This document shows, piece after piece, positions 34,408-46,400 of a stretch of DNA of 64,000 nucleotides. Source of the DNA: Arion vulgaris. Taxonomy: Eukaryota > Mollusca > Gastropoda > Stylommatophora > Arionidae. The translations under genes were made by a program, and so were the position numbers. The notes beneath the pieces were generated by a model that worked only from the letters and a program-made list of their open reading frames with translations, was not told the origin of the DNA and made no database searches. The stretch spans positions 59,178,616 to 59,242,615 of the forward strand of contig CM036756.1 in assembly GCA_020796225.1 (NCBI GenBank). Reading direction: 5' to 3'. Position 1 is the first letter of the stretch. Each line of letters starts with the position of its first letter.

Positions 34408-37400
34408 CTAAAAGTAGAACAAAGCTAATAAGAATATACTCAAATTATACATTTATAATTTACATCAGCTAGAAAAATGAAAAAACATACTCATTTGGTT
34501 ATTAACAAATTAACTACCAAATATTGTAGATTGCGCCCATTTTCTGTCCTGTTTGGCTATGTGCAGCAGACTGCGCCACGATTTGTATTATTTTTGCTCA
34601 ATTAGCTCTAAATTTACAATAGTTGTCAGTTATATGCAGACTACCATCAAAGCACTCTGGTCATGTCCACAGGTTCTCTGACCTCCATCTTAAAAAATCC
34701 AGCAGCCCAACATGCCAGTTCGATGTTGATAAATCAATCTTTTTGCATATTTTGTATGTTGTTCTTTTTGAACTGTACCCTTCTGTCTCAATCTGGTCAG
34801 CGACTAGGATTCAAAACCCTGAAAATTCTCCGTTTGGAAAGACTCAATGCATTAAGGAACTCATTTCGGTCCATTACAGCTCCCTCTAATATCATAGCCA
34901 TACCAACCAATCTAGCAGCTTGTTCATTACCCTTGACTCCTGCGTGCCCAGAGACAAAAATGAAGGTGATCTCTAAATTTACAATAACATGTTCTAATAA
35001 TTTTTATAAATTTCCTGTAGTCTTTTCAGACCTTAGAGTAGGCCCTGTATTTCTAGGCCCTAGTGTGCAGTAGGTAGAAGGGTCAATATCGACCAATTTG
35101 TTAACCACTCTTTGTGATTTGTAGGTGATCCGAGATGAAGAGTGATTGTACGTTGTGCCAGTTATGCGCCTACAAGTAGGCCAGTACATCCAATTTCTGC
35201 AATGCTTTTTATTTACTAGTGTAGCTTCCATAGGCCCTTACCTCAGTCGCCTCTTACTACATGCCTTGTAGGTCACAGTGTTACTATTCTTTGCTCTCCT
35301 TGCAGACCCAGCAACATACGGGCGAAATGTATCAAGTATTTTCAATGAATACTTACACGATATGGATAAATATAGAGTATTGTACCAACTGGGTACATCT
35401 TGAGGTCAAGTTTCCCATCTTTAGCAACTATCTTACCAATCACTTGGCTCACATCAATAAGCCTGAGAAAAATAAAAATGGATTCAATTCCACTACATAT
35501 AAATGATTTGTAACTCTTTCCACGCACAATTATTTCCTCAATTTTTAGCAGTTAATTCAAGGGAAGTAAAAAAAAAAAAAACGATCCCAACTACTTGTCA
35601 ATAAATAAACATATATATATTATTATATACTAAATTGAAGAAAACTGACAACCCAATAGAATAACAAGGTTAAAATGTAGTAGAAGTAAAACAGTAGAAG
35701 TAAAACTAGAAAGACTTCTGATAAGGGAAGCAACTCTATGGCGCAGTGTGCGGCTTAAAGCATGCAACGGACTTCCGCCATCGCGCAGTGTGCGGCTTAA
35801 AGCGTGGAAAGAGTTAATAGCAAAATTATAACAGTAAATGACAAGTCGCAGGTTCAAATGGTCAGATTTCAGACCTAATACACAAATAAGACAAGAGACC
35901 AAGCAAGAAAATGTATCAAATTTTATAAGAAAACGCCACTGGAACTACATCGGCCACACACTTAGAATGGATGAGAGAAGACTCCTTACCAATCCCTCAT
36001 ATGGACACCAGAGGAAAAAGAAAACGAGGAAGACCAAGAGAGACTCTGCGTAGAACCATCATCAGAGAAGGCTCAACGATGGGCCTAGCAAACATTAAAG
36101 ACCTAAAACAGATAGCAACGAACCGCGAGACATGGAGAGCTATGACCTCTGCCCTATAAGCCGCCTACAGGCCCAAGAGGGAAGACTAAATAACTAACTA
36201 AATGACAAGTGATTTTTCCTTTAGCGCTTCAACATGACTCACATGTGCCATTGAATGTTTTTCTAGTAGTGACATTTATTTGGCTTGCTCCAAAATTATC
36301 CACAAAAATCTGTTTGATCCATTATTCAACATAATATTAACTCTTTCCACGCTTTAAGTCAAACACTGCGTGACGGCGGAAGTCCGTTGCACGCTATTAG
36401 CCGCACACTGCGCCATAGAGTTGCTTCCCTTATCAGAAGTCTTTCTAGTTTTACTTCTACTGTTTTACTTATACTACTTTTCAACCTTGTTATTCTAATA
36501 GGTTGTACAGTTTTCTTCAATTTAGTATATAATAATATATATATGTTTATTTATTAACGAGTAGGGATTGTTTATTTCTTTTTGTTTTTATTTTTACCTC
36601 CTTGAATTAACTGCTTAAAAATTGAGGAAATAACTGCACGTTGGAAAGAGTTAATGTTTTGTCTAGTCTATTGTCTTTCCCCAGGTGGATGATGGAATTG
36701 GTTGTCCACCCTTGCCGTTAAGCGTAGGGTTGGGAGCTTTAATTTGCGTTCCAGGGCTAGATGAGTCGCCCTTGTTGTGTTATATCTGTGTTTATTTAGT
36801 GTGGTCTTGATATTGTCTATCCATCTTTTTCTGTTTTGTATGATTTAAATCTCCAGTGAACTCGTTAACTTACACGTTCTTGAAATATTATTTATCTTCT
36901 GCCATTTTGTTCAGATTTAATGAGAAAAAAACAACTATATTTACTGCCTGTGTTACCACTTTTTTAGGATGGTGTAGGGCAGGGGGAACATGAGTCTGAG
37001 GAATTTAATGGTCTCATAGCTAGTGCAGTCACCACGAAACTGTTCAAGTTACGATTTGTTTTTATGCCCCAGACAGAAAACACTCTTTGGTCGTACCAGG
37101 GATTTAATCCCGATTCTCTTGAATAGGAGCCAGCGCTCTCATTCATTCAGCCAGATGCTCCTTCCCATATTTAATAAAGTACTGAAAGGTCGTATTGTAC
37201 AAAGACATCTATTCCTAGTAACATAATAGCTTCAAGTTCTAACTATTGTAAGCAAAGAATATCAGCTGTGTAAGTCACACAGCTTACTCATTCATGGATA
37301 TGGATTGATGAAAATTAAGATAAATTATCATGCAATGTTCAAATTCTGAATACTTGTTTACTGATGATAAGAATTCTTAGAATTGCAATAGCAATATCAA

Positions 37401-40400
37401 GGACAAGAAGGAATTTGAGGGTCATAGTGGAAATAGAGTGGGACGGATTAGCGTAATGCTTAAGCGTTTGCATATCGACTTGGACACAAGTGTTCAATCC
37501 CACACTCGATATTCTACATATGAGGAAATGAATTGGCTCTCCTACCTTCTGTACACTAGGCCATAAAAATGTGAGGTGACAGGCACTTGATACTCTAAGG
37601 TCTGAAAAGGCTTCAGGAAAATTTATTTTTAATTAGTGGCAGTAGAAATAGCTGATGTTTGATCAGAAGAAATGCTAAAGGCACAGGGAAAGAAAGTAAA
37701 TCAAGCCACAAACTTGAACAAACCAAAAATATTATTAAAAAAGGAATTCTGTAAGCAAAATTAACATATATGTTTATAATGTTTTATGTTCTTTTTTTAT
37801 CTATAAATACATTACAGCAACATTTCAAAAGGACATCTAAACTTTATTTATGACTAGAAACTATTTGAATCTGCGATAGTATAACAGGACCATAAATAGG
37901 GAATTGTGAGATAGAGTAGGACAACGGTTGGTGGAACAAGAGATAAGAAGCAGAAGGTGGCGATGGATAGGACTCACACAGAGGAAACCCCTTGACAGCA
38001 TCATGAGACAGGCTCTCCAATGAAACCTCCAGGGTAATTGAAGTAAAGGAAGACCCAGGAACACCTAGAGACGCGAGTAGAAACAGAATGCAAGAAAATG
38101 GGGAGAGAGGAGAAATCTGGAAAAGATGGCCTTGCATAGGCGGGCTTTGAAGACTGTGGCTGCAGACATATGCTTCCTTAGGTGTGAAGGCTGAAGAAGA
38201 AGAAACTATTCGAACATATTTTTCCAATTTGTATATGAAAATATCTTCAAAAGAGATCAATGAAATTCCAGATTTATTCTTCTGTGTTCATCCTGCTATG
38301 AATTCATGCATAGTCAGGACACTTGGTATAGCTCTTCTGACTGATTTTTGAGGGGAGGCTTGCTTTTCTTATTATCAGAGTCCCTGCCAATCAGGTGTGC
38401 CATCTCCAATTTCAGAAGTAAAGTCTAAGACTCATGTGAAACTTCCAAATTTATGTTAGGTGCCCCAGAAAGTTTAGTTTATTCACCTTTTCATTTTCCT
38501 AATGTTGTTATATCTTATTTTTATAATTAATTATTTAATTTTAAAGAACTGGTCTTACTTCTTCTTTGAACGCTCCATTTCAACCACTTGTCAAACCACT
38601 CTTTGTGATTTGTATATGATCTGAGCCTAAGAGTGATTTACGTTGTGCAAGTTTATGTGTCTACAAGTAGGCCAGCACAGCCGATTTCTGCTACGCTTTT
38701 TATTTACTATGGTAGCTTCTATAGGTCCTTACCTCAGTCATCTCTTATGACATGTCTTGTAGATTGCAGTGTTACTATTCTTTGCTCCCCTTGTGAGCCC
38801 CAACAACACACAGGCGTAACTGGCCTTTCATTTATGTGTTTTAAAATATTATAGAATATATTGAATTAAAAATAAGGGGATCGCAAGAGAGAGAATTAAA
38901 AATAAAGAAAATATAATGACATTTGTAAAGATAATCAAGTCTGCAAAACAAGTCTTTCGGAACAGAGGAGTTTCTGGGTTGCGAATCTAACAGGCTGACC
39001 ATATTGAGAGAGATGGGTGTCAACATTGCTAAAGCCCGCCCAAAAAGAACAACATAACAAATAAGCATAAGGCTTGATTAATCAACATTGAACTGGCATG
39101 TTGGGCTTCTGGACACTACTGGATTTGTTAAGGGGGAGATCGAAGCAGTTATGGACATGTTTGGAGTGTTATTATGATAGTCCTTATATGACTGATAAGT
39201 CCATAAAACGAGCTTGCAAATATATTGTAATTTTGCACTTGTACAATGAGTTTAATCAACTATGCTAAGTTAAGTGCCTTACAAACAATTACAATCAATT
39301 ACAAACAATAGAAACAAGAAAGAAGCTACTTGCGACAAATTAAACAGAAATATAATTTCTATGAAATAAGTAAAAGTCTCATTTGATTAAACATTTCATT
39401 AACTCCTTGTGGACCAAACACCACCTCTGGCTTTGGGTTGGACGCCTTTTACCAGGGCCACACAAAAGGGCATTTTTATAATAAAACAAATGACTTGTAA
39501 AAACATAGCTTTTGCCCTGGTCCACTAAAAGTTCATCTCATTTGACCATAGTCTATATATTTTATATCTCTACAAGAAAAGGATCTAATGAACCGTCATT
39601 TATAGAATTAAATGATCGGTAACTTTATAATCTGGAAAATTTACCTCAGATTGCTCTCCCCCTGAATAATGCAGAAGTCATTATCTGGGAGCCGAGGATA
39701 TTTCCCATCATGACTAAGGGCTGTATATCCACAGTCTACTAGGATCATATGCTTCTCTGGCTTGTGAGCAATGACCCGAGTCATCACACAGCACGCAATG
39801 TCAGATTCGGTACAAGAGTTCAGGAGAACCTGATTATAATCTGTTAACATTGAAACAAGCAATCATTAATCAATTAACTGATTCACTACCGGGTTTTTTT
39901 CGCCTCTGGACTGGATTTTTTTTCCCCTTTAAAAATATTGCACACATACTTTAACTAAACTAAAATATCGTTTCTAAATATGATTTAAAGTTTAACTTAT
40001 TATATATCAAATTAAAGATAAATAAACGTACTTTCACAAAATATTATTGTATCCGCAAATATAATGTTGTGTTGGCTATGCATGACAAATATTAGCATAT
40101 ATTAACTAATTGAAATTGTGAGAATAAAAATCCAACTTATCAAGGGCATTGATGAACAACAGGTTGAACAAATAAGTCTAACTGCTCTCTTTATATATGT
40201 AAACCATTTATGAATACATAAACATTTAGAAAATAGTGAAGGAATGTATGGTTTATTAACTGTTCACAAACTAGCATCATGACCATTCATAAAAATCGCA
40301 AGTTTTTTACGGTCACAGGGTATCCTAAAATGAATGCTAAACTCCACTTCAATTCTACTTAAGCCACACTGATATGTATTTGTTATTATTTACACATCAC

Positions 40401-43400
40401 TTCTAAGTAGTTTCCAGTTAATATAAATCTTCAATCGGAATAAAAAGTAATAAAAACTCAACAAAACGTCTTTTCTAGTCATCGTCTTTTGAGCGACGCG
40501 TGGTCCACTCAGATAAGAAATATTTACACTTCAGTGTTCCATGGTACGGAATCAGATAATATAAACCAACATATGCAGATATGTATGAAATGCAAAAGTA
40601 TGACAGTAATACATCATAAAATAATGAAGATATATAGAGAGAATTTATATATGTGTGTGTGTTCTAAATGCGTTTATAACACATTGTGACAACCGGTAAA
40701 ATCAAATGAGACAGAGGAAGACAGAGAGAATTTTGGATAGCCTGGCTTCATGGCAAAGTGGAGCGTCAACATCTGAGTTGATAGCAAACACCAAAGACAG
40801 AGATTTGTGGAGATCCATGATCGCCTATGCCAGCTGGCACGATACCTGATGATGATGATGTGTGTGTTTGAAGACATTAACATTTCTCTGAATACATAGA
40901 AAACTTAGATTATGTCCATTGACAACACAAAATGTCAACTCAAAGTTAGTCTCACTTTAGCCTCAATAATGAATATGGAAGTATATTCACACCAGATGGA
41001 AAGATGGACAGAGAAATCGAGACCAGCTGACACACAACACTTTCAACCTAAAAGCGAACATTGTTTTGGTTATATCAGAGCGTGTAAGCCAATAAACATG
41101 AAAAAAAAGCATTAGCTTCTTTTGGAGAATCCAAGAACAAACTGTGCATCCTTGGAGACCATCATTAAGAGACGAAGATGGAGGTGGTTTGGACATGTAT
41201 GTTGTATGCCAGTGGGGGCATTGGCTAGGACAGTTCTCAGACGGACAGCGGATGGGAAGAGAAGGCCTGGACGTCCGAAGGAAACATGGAGAAGAACGGT
41301 GGAGAGAGAGTTGAAGAGTGTGGCCCGACGTGGGAGATGGTTGGTAGAAAGGCAGCAGAACAGCAACAGTGGAAGTCTTATGTCTCAATCGGGACACAAA
41401 GAGGATATAGATAGATAGGAGAATCCAAATAGTTCATATAAATGACAGATTGACTTACCATTGAATATATAGCTACCAGTATGAAATTCAGAAAGCTTGA
41501 AATTGTCTTTAATGGGGTGACTGCATGTTGCCGTTGAACCAACACCTGCTTTACATGTAATCCCTTTTTTCTTTCAAGCTATGTATAACAATTGAATATC
41601 ACATGATAAAAATATCACATTTTAGTAGTTGGGAATAAATTTGGGCTATGTAACGTAATTATTTATTAAATTACTATTACAATTTAATTATGAAACAGAA
41701 GAAATACAATGTTTTAATTAGTGGTCTGTAAAGATCATCATCACAGCACTCCGTACAGGTCCATAGGTGCCCCTCTTCCCAATATCTTTACCAGTATATA
41801 ACAATTAACCACACTCACTCTGTGTTGATTAATCAAATGTTTCATGCCTCTAACAATGTGTTTATGTCTGGCCTTCGCAGTTTAAATCTTCTCTCCTTCA
41901 CTCTGCATAGGGATACAGATTTATAAATGTTTTCAAAGTCATCTATATACGAATTTCTGCTCTTATATCATTGATAATATCTGTGCTATTTATTGACAGT
42001 CCTTCCTCAACAACAGCTACTTCAGACCTGCTTGCTCATTGTCTTGTACTGCCGCATGTCCTGGTACAAAAAAATAGACTAAATGGGTAATTCAGGATGG
42101 GCTCAAAGTGCCAAGTATTCCTGCCTTTTACAGCTAACCTCAATTTGCTTCAGCCTATTTTGTATAATTCAATGTTTTATATATAATATTTTATTCTCCC
42201 ATCCCTACGCTTAACTGATGCACTGGTTGGCATAGCTACAATATCAGAGGGAGCTGCAATGGACCGAAATGACATTCTTAATGCATTGAGAGAGTCTTTC
42301 CGAACAGAGGAGTTTCAGGGTTGTGAATCCCAGTCACTGACCAGATTGAGAGTAATGGGTGTCGATATTAGTACAAGTCAAAAAGAACAACAGGGCAATA
42401 TGCAAAAAAAGATTGATTAACTCTTTCCACGCTTTAAGCCGCACACTGCGCCACGGCGGAAGTCCGTTGCATGCTTTAAGCCGCACACTGCGCCATAGAG
42501 TTGCTTCCCTTATAAGAAGTCTTTCTAGTTTTACTTCTACTGGTTTACTTATACTACTTTTCAACCTTGTTATTCTATGGGGTTGTCAAGTTTTCTTCAA
42601 TTTAGTATATAATAATATATATATGTTTATTTATTGACGAGTAGTTGGATCGTAATTAAAAATTTTTTTTTTTGGTATTTCCCCTTGAATTAACTGCTTA
42701 AAAATTGAGAAAATAAATGGGCGTGGAAAGAGTTAATCAACATTGAATTGGCATGTTGGGTCACTGGATGCTGTTGGATTTGTTACGGTGGGGATCAGAG
42801 CACCTATGGAGATGTCTGGAGTGCTATGATAATAGTTCTCATATAACTTATAACTGAAGAAGCTACAAATTGAGTGTTATGTTAAACTCTTTGTTACAAT
42901 AAGGATCCTACATAAATAAAAGAAAGAACGAAGACAAGTAAAAGACTTACCTATTTTGTATGTGCAATATTTTATCTATATGTGTAGCTTGTAGTTTCTC
43001 TCTGTCACTTTGTTTGTTTAGAGAAGAGGAATCTCCACAATGATAGTACAAACTCTCTAGTCTCATCTTAGGTGACGCACATACTTTACTTGCTGTCTCA
43101 TATATAGCATCAAAGTCATCACAGACAAAACCAGCTGTAAAATAAACATAATATTGGATTAGATTATGTGTCTTCTCTGCATCGCAGATGGTTCCAATGG
43201 ATCTCCAATATTGTCTGTCCCTGGATCTTCTGGTATGCTTTGTTGTTGTTGTTATCGCACCCCCAGGTAAACGTTGGCTAAAATCGAACACATCGCCGAA
43301 GGATAAGCACCAAAGCTCCAAATGGCGCTAAAGATGTAACGTAAACACACCAATGCTAAGGCTGCATGAATCAGACTTCAACCTGTATAGAATTTATGGG

Positions 43401-46400
43401 AAAATCTGGTACATCGATCTGGGCAGTGATCACGAGAGAGAGAGAGAGAGAGAGAACACCCCCAGGAATTATGGATTTCACTTTTTTTCCTTTGTTTGAG
43501 TATGGGCGAGTACCTGGCTTTCTTGAAGATCTACGAGTAGAACTCTAGGTGTGTTATACTATGCTTAGTGTTGCAGAAACTCCTACTCAGGTAGAGTCTA
43601 GCTCTGGTATGCTTTAAAAGGCTGTTGTTACTCTCGACATTATCCTCTAACTTGCAACACAGTCTTCCTTTTGCTCACCTGTAATCCATCTTTCTAATAC
43701 AGTTTTTACCTTGCAACTTCTAGTTCTCAACATACTACATTCTTAAACTTTTTGATACAGTCTTTTCTCATCTTCCTAATATATGTTTATAAGTATTTAT
43801 ATATGAGGGATGATAATAAGTGCAAGATTTTCTTTTGAGCAATCTTGTCAATTTAATAGTTAGTTGGTTTTATCTCCTTCCATTTAGTTTCCTTTAGATT
43901 GTATACACTTATTCCAATGTTCTTGTCAAGAATTTCTGGTGGATAATTTCCATAATAGTTGCCAATTGTCTCACCATGCTGACTTGAATATCTTTAATGT
44001 CAATGAATCAACAACTTTTCAGTGCTTCTTAAGTTGTGGAAACAAGAAGTCACACAGAGCAAGATCAGGGGAGTATAAAGGGTGTGGGAGCAATGAAATG
44101 TTATGTTCTAGTGTGAACACAGTAGGAGAAGAATGAAATTCGTCAACACCCATGGTAATGAAAGACAACAAAGCTCAGGATTGGTGGTCAGCAAAGTGTT
44201 AAATGTACCATCTATCCCACTTCTACCAGTATAATTCAAACATAAATCCCTTTGTTCTTTACCTTTCTAACATACATAACTTAACAAATAAACGTCTTAC
44301 TGTATTGTTACATAATCAGACACCACAATAAAATACCAGAAGTTACAGAATTTATTCAGTATAAAGCCTACTTCGGCCTAAGCCTGCATCCAGTTCCAAC
44401 ACCACAGACCACACCTTGCCATCAGGCAGATCTTTCACATGATTCTCCAGGCATTCTATTCCATCCTTTCCACTGACAAACACATGAAATTGTTGGAGTT
44501 TAGTAAGTAGAGCCAGGCATCTGAAAAGGCAGATGTAGACCTATATAAATGGACTTCAGTTAAAGATATATATGGTGCAGAAACTAATAAGACTCAAAGA
44601 ATAAAACAGTTGCATCAAATGACTACGGGTAGAACTGGTAGTATTAATTTTGCTCTAATTAAAAAAAAAACAATTTCCATGTAGAAATGTATTCAAATCT
44701 TTCAATATTTTTTTGTTTTTGCGTCTGCCCACTATGAATTCAGACATAGTCAAGGCGCCTTCTTCTTCTTCTTCTTTGCCTTCGTTCTTTACGACCAATT
44801 TTAATCACTCTTTGTGATATGTTTGATCTTTGTCAAGAACGTGTATATGTTGCACATTGGTTTGGTAGGCTCCTAAATGCATAGACTTCTGCTGCACTTA
44901 TAGGACATGTGCATCCGATTTCCGCCAAACCTTCTTAGTCACCTCTTACGACATGCGTGGCAGGTAACAGTGGTTCTATTCTTTACACTCCAAATTTGGG
45001 CCCGGTAACCACTCGGGCGGTCAAGGCGCCTAATATGACACCTCTGACTGATATTTTTATGAACGCTTGATTTTCTTATCATCAGTGTCCCTCACCATTC
45101 AGGCAAGTCTTACGCCAACTTCAGAGGTACTTGACTTGTAATCTTGTAATTTAGATCTCCAAGTCAAAGATCATGAAACCTATAGTCCAACTGTTACACA
45201 CCAAACACTTTTGGGCCCAAGTTGGCCTCAAACGATTGAATTTCAACAGCATGTGACTACAATCGTAGTGTGTCATCGACTTTGCTATCTGCACCTAATA
45301 TGCTTATATTAAGTGGAGTACATACGTAAATATAATAATAATAATGTAAAAAATAACCAGTCTGTGTGTTCTGGTGTTGTGCTTCCTTTCCCCTTCCAAG
45401 CTGTAGAATATACCACATTATAATCAGGAGAAGGGCATGAAAAGCCTAATAACATTAAAATAGGATGGTAAGCTTTACTTTTTTTTAAAGATTGGTCTAG
45501 TTAACAATGATTCGAAGGAAGGAGTTGGTATGGTCTAGTATCAGACTCAAAGGGGCATCAAGAACTATAGCTGGTAAGCGGCCAGAAAAGTTTTAGAAAG
45601 TTTTAGCAAATGACAAACAAAAAAGCAACAATAAAATGACAAACCACTCAACGTATGTTACCAAAACATCATGACAGTCATAAAAAGTTATGCATAAAAA
45701 AAGTGGAAAACATTAATTTGACAAAAACATGTCTTCCAATTAATTAGCTTATGAATGTGCTAAGTTTAGTCAAAATATTTTTGGTGACATGTCATGTTGA
45801 TAAACCACATAATAACACAGATATTCAATTTATGTTTAACAAGATAATTGTTTGTTCCATTTTTGAACCAATGTCAGCTTGATAAAGAATCCAGGCAACA
45901 TAACCCACTTGTTGTGGAGGCAGAGGTTCAGGCATTAATTTCTTAGAACGCATCTGAGCATGATGTAATCATTTATACGGATGGTTCGGTGATTCGACAT
46001 GTGCGGAGCTCGTGGGCTTTCACTGCTCAGGTCGGAGGTGATGTTGTGAAGGAAGACAGTGGTGGTTTTGCCGTGACTACAAGGAGTCTCACTATGGAAA
46101 TCATGGCGGTTACCAAAGCGATGATTTGGCTAGAATCACAGACTTTTATCCATGCATGTTTTCTCAGTGACTCAATGAGTATGCTCAGGAAGATTGAAAC
46201 AGGATAGGCTAGGAGACATTGGATAGAATCGCTGGGGAGGTCTAAGCTGACAAAGATCAGTTTTATTTTTGTGCCAGGGCATGCAGGTGTAAGGGGAATG
46301 AACGTGCGGATAGGCTTGCAGGTATGGCTGCTGTCCAAAGCGGACGAGCAATGGACCAGGCTGATATTATAAATTCCTTAAGGGAGAGAGGGCGTGTACA

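Noticed and set aside
39876..39940. A third MITE family starting TTAACTGATTCACTACC
   Set aside because: Only one end is visible; no inverted partner or TTAA on the other side could be found.
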